Source: Terana coerulea
Taxonomy: Eukaryota; Basidiomycota; Agaricomycetes; Polyporales; Phanerochaetaceae
NCBI GenBank assembly: GCA_024811115.1
Contig: JAKOGH010000549.1
Coordinates: forward strand, 1 to 15,704
Reading direction: 5' to 3'
Length of the DNA: 15,704 nucleotides
Part shown: piece by piece, positions 8,683 to 15,704 of the stretch
How positions within the stretch are numbered: position 1 is the stretch's first letter
Layout of the letters: each line of letters begins with the position of its first letter
The notes under the pieces: generated by a model
Databases searched by the model: none
What the model saw: the letters and a program-made list of their open reading frames with translations, nothing else
Told to the model about the DNA's origin: nothing
Translations under genes and position numbers: made by a program

Positions 8683-9342
8683 TCAGATTTGTTCCGTAAA
8701 TGTCCCAAATTGGTCGGCGAGATGGCTGCGATGCGGCATGGCGCCTAGTCGCCTGAAGCAGGACAAGTCGCCGGTGACTGCAATGTTGATTGTCCACCGG
8801 AGTCGGATGTGATTGGCTGGTGGCGAGACACATCGGGATCTGTCACCAACAGGGGTGCTGAAACAGGGTTGCGAAGCCTTCGCAACCATGCATCCTCTCT
8901 CGTCTTCGATGGACGTGAATAGGCACAAGTCTCGTGCTGGAGAATGGAATCCGTGAGCTATGACGGCGACGTTCGACGGCCGAAGTCCAGCGACGAGATC
9001 AGCCATAGCGCAGTCAGAGAATACACCGTCGTGGCATGAAGAAGGAAAAAGACTACATTTTCGTTTTGCGGGGGAGACCGACTGCCGTCGACAGGGGGAG
9101 AGAGGCAACGAAGGGGTCATCGGACCGACCTCGGATGAGAGCGCAGACGCGTGGACCTTTGTGGCGTCGATGGATTCAGCGGGATAGACGCCCGTCCACA
9201 TCTTGATGTTCGACTTTGACCGTCGATGCGGTGTGCCTGGCATGCGCTGGCTTCCATCGCCTTGCGCGGCGCGCAGTCTTTTAAAAGTATGTCTGAGCAA
9301 ATCTGGACTGCTTCGCACTCGTTGCGTACATGCACAACACAT
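8683..9342 (-). CDS. Hypothetical open frame, 219 codons from first ATG
   Basis: A single uninterrupted minus-strand frame in DNA of moderate GC, where so long a frame is less expected by chance than in the CpG-dense part. The frame opens a little earlier, at about 9387, without an ATG, so an upstream exon is possible. The residues are Ser-, Cys- and Arg-rich, with PSLPLSP and SPAKRK-like runs, and no domain was recognised. The next gene to the left (7769-8547) is on the same strand, with a gap of about 135 nt. It may be real, part of a decayed element, or chance. Confidence 0.3.
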   Translation of the reverse strand: MCCACTQRVRSSPDLLRHTFKRLRAAQGDGSQRMPGTPHRRSKSNIKMWTGVYPAESIDATKVHASALSSEVGPMTPSLPLSPCRRQSVSPAKRKCSLFPSSCHDGVFSDCAMADLVAGLRPSNVAVIAHGFHSPARDLCLFTSIEDERGCMVAKASQPCFSTPVGDRSRCVSPPANHIRLRWTINIAVTGDLSCFRRLGAMPHRSHLADQFGTFTEQI

Positions 9343-9463
9343 GTTGAGTGCCTTGCAGTCGTTGAGTTCGCCGCTGACGCCAGTCACTCAAACAGGCAGA
9401 ATTGGGCGGTGCGAGATCGGGGTGAGACGTCAAACAGACTGGTTTTTTCCATCAGAAACTGAA

Positions 9464-9761
9464 ATGACATTGCTCTAGACGTCCGGCGTACTCCGTCGCG
9501 GGACCTTGCCTACTCGCTGCGGTGGAATTCAACCGGGCTTTTCGACCATGGCAACTGAAGCGAAGCGTCTTGCTCGCACGGAATGAACGAAACGTGACGT
9601 GAGTGGGGCCGCTGCGCGCGCTCCGTAAACCTGCGCTAACGAAAGGTGTTAGATTGCCGAGGTCGCCTGCTCAAGCCGAGACTCTCGAGCTCGAGCCCGC
9701 AGGCCTTACGCCCTACTTGGTGCGTCGACGCCGAGCATGCATGACGATGTGCGATGCATAG
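9464..9761 (+). CDS. Possible two-exon fragment (weak)
   Basis: Intron candidate 9599-9652 (54 bp) has donor GTGAGT, a consensus CTAAC branch 14 nt before the end and acceptor TTAG. A frame open from about 9464 crosses the junction and continues to the TAG at 9759-9761, about 80 codons in all. This frame has no ATG in the first exon. The ATG at 9548, with a good start context, is in another frame that ends after 12 codons. The intron signal is better than the protein evidence. Confidence 0.2.
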
Positions 9762-9789
9762 AGCCCGACAATCGATGAACTTATGTTCT

Positions 9790-10600
9790 CGACGGCAAGC
9801 GGGAGTTCTCTTGTTTCTGCCAGGGCAGAGCGAGATTCTACTGCAGGGCTGTGCCGGAACCGACCGTATTTTGCCATTCGGCGCGACTCAGCCAATTGTG
9901 CCGCGCTTCGCATTTTTGGTGAGAAAGCGCAGGATGACACGTGCGAGGTCAGTGATTGGCATTTCGAATGATCTCATGCTGACAGACCACGCCTAGGTGC
10001 CCAGACTGCGGCCTTGAAGGAAGACCCCGAAAATGCAGGGAATGAAGGTCGAACGGGCGCGCTCCGAGTAGTACTTGGCAAATTTATCATTGCAAAGCTC
10101 TCGGATCGCGCGGTGGGTTGCTGCAGTTGCGGCGCGGTCGCTCTTGCGTTCTCGCCCACGCCGCGAGCTTCTGCAAAAGCGCCATTTGGCACGCTCCAGC
10201 GCGTCGCATTTTCGCCGAGAAAGTGTAGCATCACGTTTGCGAGGTCAGTATTTGGCAGTTTGAATTATCTCCCGCTGACGGACCGTGTCTAGGTGCCCAG
10301 ACGGCGGGCTTAATTCTAGGTCGCGGATTCCAAGAGCAGAGCTCTGGCTGCTGCCTTGGAGGAAGCCCGCGCACATGGGAAATCAAGAGTTGAATGGGCG
10401 CGCTCCGGGTAGTACCAGGCGATGCTGCGATTGCAAAGCTCTCGGACCGTACGGTGGGCTGCTGCAGATGCGTCGCCGCCGCTCTTGCGTTCTCGCCCAC
10501 GCCGCGAACTTCTGCAGAAATCACACGTTACGACAAGCCGGTTGCGACGTCGGGAGTGCGTCTCTGGCAGTCGATCACGGCGCTATACTGGGCTAGGCGT
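9790..10600 (+). repeat. Three degenerate tandem copies of a 297-341-bp repeat
   Basis: CTAGGTGCCCAGAC marks unit ends at about 9993 and 10289, with a decayed version near 10593. The block from GGGCGCGCTCCG to CCGCGA(G/A)CTTCTGCA occurs at 10055-10178 and 10396-10520. A further match, GAGAAAG(C/T)G to GACC(A/G)(C/T)G, links 9920-9990 with 10217-10285. The third unit has about 44 nt of extra sequence near 10310-10355. The left unit is truncated or decayed. Confidence 0.8.
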
Positions 10601-10836
10601 GTGTCACCCGGCTCCACTGTCTTGGTGCGAACGCGCGGACAGCATCCGAGGAATTTTGGGGCACGTCTCGCACCACGCCGATGGAGGCGGCGGCGGCGGC
10701 TTCGCCTCAGGCCATCCAAGTGCCGTCTCGTCTCTGGCGAGCTCTTTGTTCTCCGGCGAGGCAGTGGGACTAGATATGCGACGTGGCGACACCGGCCGGC
10801 GTGCGAACGGACGCAGGAACAGCAGGGCATGCGAGG

Positions 10837-10943
10837 TATAAAGCTGCGAGGGAGAGAGGGCTCATTCCTCACCAAGCTCCTCTGCCTCCTCGTCTCATCC
10901 TTTCCTTTTACTTTTCTTCTCTTCCTCGCCGCTCCCCGTTGGC
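10837..10943 (+). promoter_or_regulatory. TATA element and pyrimidine-rich core promoter
   Basis: TATAAAG at 10837-10843 is followed about 30 nt later by CTCATTCCTCACC and then a long C/T tract to about 10925, ending just before an ATG at 10944. TATA plus a CT-rich start region is typical of well-expressed fungal genes. The spacing to the ATG fits a short 5' UTR. Confidence 0.5.
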
Positions 10944-11266
10944 ATGCTCGAGCCGTCGTCGATGTGCAGCTCTGCGGCTGTCGCCACAAGCCCATCGCCA
11001 TCGCCATCGTGCTCGCCCCCGTGCGCTGTGTGCTCGACCCCTCGGCGCACTTCGCTCGCGTCGCCTCAAGACACGTAAGTGACCTGGTTTATTGACTGCG
11101 CTTATTCCCTGCTTACGTGCTGTTCAATTGCAGTTCAGAAACCGTTCAATGGGCTGTTACGCAGGTACGCGCATTTTAACGCGATTTGAACGAGACGTGG
11201 CTCTTTACTGATGTCTCATTGACCTAGACGGTCACTGAAGTCTGGCGAAGAGAAGCCGCCGATTGA
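10944..11266 (+). CDS. Small three-exon candidate gene, 66 aa
   Basis: Exons 10944-11074, 11134-11164 and 11228-11266. Introns 11075-11133 (59 bp, GTAAGT to TTGCAG) and 11165-11227 (63 bp, GTACGC to CCTAG) are both well formed, and the joined frame runs from ATG to TGA. The predicted peptide begins MLEPSSMCSS, is rich in Ser, Pro, Cys and Ala in its first half and ends EVWRREAAD. It has no recognised domain and no clear signal peptide. The same exons are open in another phase without an ATG (...QKPFNGLLR/RSLKSGEEKPPIDNASVR), so the coding frame is not certain and the transcript could be non-coding. A further donor-like GTTAGT at 11284 with a CTAAC site near 11333 suggests more exons. The promoter upstream supports transcription. 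Confidence 0.4.
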
Positions 11267-11945
11267 TAACGCATCCGTTCGAGGTTAGTCAATGGTTCTG
11301 CTCGTTCTAGCCGAGTTGCGATCCGACTTCAAACTAACATTAAATCTCAAGATGATTTATTACTTTGAAGTTATCGCACTTTAACGGTCATTGCGAGCAT
11401 GTGTAGATACGGTAACCGTGGCGTTATGTAGTACCCGTGCCGACTCTGTCCGCTCAGCCGGTATGTACTGCGTCGAGGGCAGTCATGTATGTGAACGCTG
11501 ATCTGTTTATCGAAGATTGCCGGCATTCAGTATGCGGCGGGTACGTTATGATGCCCGTCTCGTCGCGAAGACGTTTGACGCGCGGTGCAAGCCAGAGTCG
11601 GTTCTTGGCCGGTAAGCCCTTGATTTAATTTGTCACGGGCAATACTAATCGAACTCAACCCTGTCCATAACAGACGGGACGGCTCTTATGCCTCCTGGAT
11701 GCCGCAGCCTACGACGCCGGTCCTTGCAAATGGCTGGTGCAACTCATGCGCCCGTTCGCGTTTGCGGCCGCCGCAGAGCGCTGGGCCTGGAGACGAGCGT
11801 GCGCGAGCATCGCCGGACCGTCGTCGAGATCTAGGTGCGGGTCGCTCTGGGCCCGCGTAATAAGCCCCGTAAACAGTCATCATTTGTAGTACGCGCAAGT
11901 ACGCCGTGCGCTCGGGGCTACAGGGGACTAATAAAACGATGCGCG
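11267..11945 (+). other. Stretch with intron-like segments, no complete gene
   Basis: A strong intron candidate lies at 11612-11673 (donor GTAAGC, branch TACTAATC, acceptor AACAG), and a weaker one at 11461-11530 (GTATGT to TTCAG). The short exon between them (11531-11611) is open from an ATG at 11532 and continues across the second intron to a TAA near 11860. That would be a protein of about 88 residues, but other frames are equally open after 11674. Confidence 0.3.
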
Positions 11946-12239
11946 ATGGACACGCCGCCGCGGTACGTCGTCGATATACACATTTGTCGCAATATGACTG
12001 ACGCGGTGATATTGATAGACATGGCGTCGTGGTTGTGGCGTGACGGTCCCGGTAGGGTGGCGGCGCAGGCACGTTCTACTCGCCAGACTCACGACGGTGG
12101 GAGAACAAGACCCTCGATGTGCCGCTTGCCATCGCAGAGCCGCTATTGTCGGCATGGCGTGCGCTTTGCTACGCCGTCCGTATACGAGATAGTAGAACAT
12201 GTATTAACTACCGTAGTCCCCATAATGTCGCGTCAATAA
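11946..12239 (+). CDS. Possible small open frame, 97 aa
   Basis: The ATG at 11946 opens a frame ending at the TAA at 12237-12239, which overlaps an AATAAA word at 12235-12240. The residues look varied rather than low-complexity (MDTPPRYVVD at the start, a hydrophobic patch AVILIDMASWLW) but match no family I know. The same frame extends upstream to a TAG near 11834. Two antisense frames overlap it. It could be a terminal exon, a decayed gene or chance. Confidence 0.25.
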   Translation: MDTPPRYVVDIHICRNMTDAVILIDMASWLWRDGPGRVAAQARSTRQTHDGGRTRPSMCRLPSQSRYCRHGVRFATPSVYEIVEHVLTTVVPIMSRQ

Positions 12240-12455
12240 ATAATTTGTTACCTACTCTATACCCTGCAATAGCACCTTGGTGCTCTGTGGATAGGCTCTT
12301 GCACGGACGCCAATTCGGCGCAGCGCCAGCCATTTTCTAGTCGTAGACGGGACAACGACTGTCAGCTCACTCTGCGACATCCTGTTCTTACCTTATCACT
12401 CGTTGTATATAGTATCTTAAGTACTCGTCCTTCTATACTAAGGGGTCTTCGAGGG
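12240..12455. other. Nothing recognised
   Basis: Short, moderate-GC stretch with no open frame, repeat or RNA signal that I could support. Confidence 0.4.
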
Positions 12456-12975
12456 CTTGCAGGACCATTCGATTTTGCGTCCAATGACCCTCGCTATTGA
12501 CTCGGTATCACTGGCGTTTGTAACCGGCACAGATCGGAGTCGACGAGATAGCTTCACATCTCCCGCTCTATTCGGTCGGTCTATCTCGTAGATCACGTAG
12601 TACTACTGACCTGACATTGCAGATGACCTTGGACGAGAGCATGAGTGCGCACGTTTAGCGATAGTGAGAGCTTGCGGGACCATTCGATTCTACCGGCTCT
12701 CCGTTCATCTACAGATGCACATGAATAACAACTGTCGTGAGTATAGTGTGCTAGTACGATGAACTACATATCTTCCGTTCCGTGTAGACGATAGCTATCC
12801 GCTCTAGATATGAGTAACGGAAGGTAGTACCGTGTCAACTGCGGACTTACTACTGCAGATAGCTGCACATCTCCCGCTCCGTCTGGTTGATCTTCCTGAG
12901 CTCGAACATTCCCTGTCCGGCCATTCATTGGGGGTTGTCGCATTGTTGAAGATGACCTTGGACGAGAGCATGAAG
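12456..12975 (+). repeat. Nested degenerate direct repeats
   Basis: GCTTGC(A/G)GGACCATTCGATT occurs at about 12457 and 12671. GATAGCT(T/G)CACATCTCCCGCTC occurs at about 12550 and 12857, with a weaker relative near 12790. ATGACCTTGGACGAGAGCATGA occurs at about 12623 and 12951. The order of the three words is kept while the spacing differs (214, 307 and 328 bp), so insertions or losses followed the duplication. Confidence 0.75.
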
Positions 12976-13470
12976 GCGGAAATAAACAGGCGGTGCCTCG
13001 ACGGTGCATACTAGCCGTCGTGTCAGCCGCTCGAACATCGAGTGTTGTTCGTGCACTCGGTCAGTTTGTCTTTCCACGGCTCACGCTCATTCATTCACAG
13101 GGAGGTAAGAAATATATTTCCATAGTCTATGTACACAACGTGAGTACTACCACTTTACTTCGCCCATACCAAACGCGCCAATAGCCGTTGCCAACCTAAG
13201 AGAGAGTCTGAGTCAGCCAGAGGCAATTCACTAGCCGTGAGAAAGAGCGCATCTTGCCAATATTCATCCTGCGCCTGCGCTTGCGCCCGCATGGTATATT
13301 CATGACGTGCGCAATCCGGGTCATCGCCGCCGCCTGCGGGCAGGCACCTCTGCATGTGCGCACGCCGAGTCCTCCCAGGCGACGAGATCGCTGCGCTACT
13401 GCCGCCGCCGCCCGACGACTGCACAGCGACGCAGGAGAGGAAATATCGAAGACGGGCTTTGTGGGATTCT
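12976..13470. other. Flank of kinase copy 2, no supported gene
   Basis: Lies 3' of the minus-strand kinase. Minus-strand frames of about 120 codons overlap at 13155-13567 but conflict with the kinase terminal exon and show no known domain. The stretch includes GC-rich CGCCGC runs near 13327 and 13403. Confidence 0.35.
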
Positions 13471-15704
13471 TCACATTGTGTCCACGCGCACCGAGCCTGC
13501 CGAGCCCGACTCTGGCTCTGCAACAGCCCAATAAGTCTTTACTACCCAAGCCCGGCAACACATACACTCACCCTCAATAAGCGGGCTCAACGGCGTCGGC
13601 GGGATGCTGTCCGAGGGCGTCGACACCGAGTGCCTGCGCATCGCCAACCGGTGGCTCGGGAACCCAGGGTGGAACATCGGTGGCATGTCTCTCACCCGCC
13701 GCACCTCCGCTGCCTCCCTCTCCCGTTCGAGCTCAGCTATGCGCTCCCGTTCGCGCTCTGCCTCCTGCTCGAGCTCGAGTTCGAGCATGCGCTGACGCTC
13801 CATGTCTCGATGCATCTCTTCAAGCTCGCGTGCGCGACGGCGCTCATCTGCCGCCGCCGCCTCGCGTGCCCGCTCCTCTTCGCGCTCGAGCTCCCGGAGC
13901 CTCTGCCGTTCCCGTTCCCACTCGCGCATGCGGTCGCGCACCGAGTCCTGCTTCTGCTCGCCGCTCGTGTTCCCGGCATGACTGACGTTCTCCTTGTCGT
14001 CATAGTTGACACTGACACGCGTGCGATCGCCAAAGACGCGGCTACGCCTGTTTCTCTCCTTCTCAGTTCCTTGGTCTGCAACGTCGGCATGCAGGAAGCT
14101 CTTCTGCGGCCGGATTGCGGGTGAGCTCGGCGGGCTGGGCTTGCGCGGACCGAGCGGGCGGCGCGTCGTGCCCTGCCTCGCGTTCGCGTTCTCCTTGAGG
14201 CTCGTCGACGCGCGCCTGTGCAGTGCGCCGCCTTGGTTCTCCTTGTCCTTCACCGAGTTCTTGCGCGACACCGCGCCACTGATGGTTTGCGGCGGGATGT
14301 GCTTCGTGGGGCTCGTCAGCGCGCGCAGCGATGAGAGCGGCGCTGCCCCCTTGGCGCTGTCTGATACAGTGGTAGAGGTCATGTGCGATTGCTGCGACTG
14401 CGAGCGGGTGTGCCCACGCGCACCGAGCCTGCCGAGTCCGAGGACCGCAGACGAACGCGTCCTGTCTTTGTCTTTCGCCGGGCTTGTAACCGAGGCTTGC
14501 ATATTCTCCTTATCCACAGAGCTCTTGATGGGGATGCGCGACGTGCGCTCCTTCGGCTTGTCCTTCTCTTTCTCCTTGGATGAGGGCTTGCTCTGGTTGT
14601 GCGTCTGGGATGTGGCGTGCTCTTTGGATGAGTGCGTTGACCAGGTTGGCGCCTCGGTGGCCTTGCCGCGGGCCTGCCTGTGCGGAATGCCGTCGAAGAT
14701 CTTACGCGGGTCGAGCGGGACGGACTCTGCGTGCGAGAAGCTGGCGGACTTTCCTGTAATTATTTGAGCAATGAGCACAACAATGTAGAAGCATATATAA
14801 ATTGAAGGTGCGTACGGTGTGTGTGTCCACTGGTCTTGGCTATCGGATCTGGTGACTGGACATGTGTCCAGTACCGATCCGTCATGGCGGCCGCAGCGGT
14901 GCAGCGCAAGTCCGCGTTCGGCATGATCATTCGGTGCAGGAGCTTTTCCATGCCGGTCGACATAGACCACTTTCCGACCCATTTGCCACGGGACTAGTTG
15001 TACCATCATTTCAGTTGAGTATATGCTTCGTAAAAAGTGAAACAGAGCGCATACAGTCAGTGTCCAGTACCGCGTTAGCTGTTCCTTGGTGTTGAACTCC
15101 TCGCCTTCAAGCTGCTCAAAGGGCGTGCGGCCAATGAGGATCTCGAAGAACGTTACACCAAGCGACCAGACGTCCGACTTCCGTGTGTCGTGCAGGTGGC
15201 CCTCCGCGTTCGGGAGAGATATTCAGGCGTGCCGTAGCTCAAGTTGCTGTGGAATGATTCCGGGCGTCGGGGTTGCATTGTTGTGAAGCCAAAGTCGACA
15301 AGGACTGGTACATTGGAGGTGGACAGGAGGATATTCAGCGGTCTTTGTGAAATGGCATGTGAGTGAGGAGTGCACATGATCATGAGATAAACACGCACTT
15401 GATGTCATTGTGTACAATGCCATGTCTGTGTAGGTATTCTACGCCAGATAGAAGTGAGCTGAACCATTCCTTGGCAAATTGTTCAGGAACTTCGACAGAT
15501 ACAAGGCGTGGGTGGTAAGCCCTAGAATGTCGTCAGCGTGCAATATTCCTACCAGGGCAAACCGCATTCACTCACATGGTAATCAGCGCGTAGGAATCGG
15601 CGATGACGAAGGAGTAAAAGTCGATGATGGATGGATGTGGTTCTTCTGCCAGTGATGTTACAATCTTCCACTCATTCCATCTACGCAAAGTTAACAATGC
15701 TGCA
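13471..15704 (-). pseudogene. Serine/threonine protein kinase, copy 2 (5' end outside window, frame broken in kinase domain)
   Basis: Same gene as at 1-2475. Exons: 15680-15576, 15521-15399, 15342-15055, 14993-14816, 14753-13572 and 13517-13471. The last intron (13518-13571, 54 bp) joins in frame and gives the stop at 13471-13473, completing the C-terminus that copy 1 lacks here. Combining both copies gives a model of about 737 residues. The 15342-15055 exon is 7 nt shorter than in copy 1: 2 nt are missing near 15284, 1 near 15262 and 4 near 15208-15215. The first two together restore frame but change the residues after DFG. The last group destroys the SPE motif and leads to a stop at 15153-15155. 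The catalytic loop reads DIKPLN rather than DIKPAN. The tail from 14753 down is fully open, with coiled coil and three KEN motifs. It is either a recent pseudogene or a good gene with local sequence errors. Confidence 0.75.
13596..15704. repeat. Direct duplication, right copy
   Basis: Partner of 1-2108. DNA just left of 13596 (13471-13595) holds the kinase 3' exon, which for the left copy lies outside the window. Whether the repeat continues further left therefore cannot be tested here. Confidence 0.95.

Noticed and set aside
10394..11095. 233-codon plus-strand frame
   Set aside because: Runs from the degenerate repeat through the TATA promoter and into a splice donor, so it is unlikely to be one coding exon.

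Overview
The window looks like nuclear DNA of a filamentous fungus, most likely a basidiomycete. The clearest genes have introns of only 49-89 bp with GTRNGY-type donors and CTRAY-like branch sites. Much of the DNA is GC- and CpG-rich, and the best gene is a eukaryotic protein kinase with a long low-complexity tail. No bacterial, organellar, rRNA or tRNA genes were seen.

Layout. Positions 1-2475 (minus strand) hold a multi-exon serine/threonine kinase gene whose 3' end lies left of the window. A second copy of the same gene, in the same orientation, fills 13471-15704 and runs off the right edge. The two copies match base for base along 1-2108 and 13596-15704 with a few percent divergence, so the window spans slightly more than one period (about 13.6 kb) of a direct duplication. 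Each copy carries a frame-breaking change where the other is intact: copy 1 in its tail, copy 2 in the activation-segment exon.

Between the kinases are about 11 kb with few convincing genes. From 2509 to about 3590 is intergenic DNA with a short CCTCAGG-type repeat. From about 3595 to 5046 is a degenerate tandem array of roughly 455-bp units; each unit carries a 63-nt module that can be read as a plus-strand TATA element or as a minus-strand intron of 58-59 bp. From 5047 to 6800 is CpG-dense DNA with open frames on both strands and only one good intron-like segment. From 7430 to 7760 is an AT-rich island with hairpins, next to a three-exon minus-strand gene (7769-8547, 208 aa, unknown function). 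A long minus-strand frame follows (8683-9342). From about 9790 to 10600 are three degenerate copies of a 297-341-bp repeat. Just downstream is a plus-strand TATA element, pyrimidine tract and compact three-exon unit (10837-11266). From 11267 to 13470 is lower-GC DNA with intron-like segments, one possible small frame and nested repeats at 12456-12975.

The genes do not form an obvious pathway or cluster. The best reading is a repeat-rich region in which a possibly cell-cycle-linked kinase gene (three KEN motifs in the tail) has been duplicated, either truly in tandem or by placing two haplotypes of a dikaryon in a row during assembly. I did not find convincing evidence of a new multi-gene system. 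The array at 3595-5046 and the kinase pair deserve the closest look.
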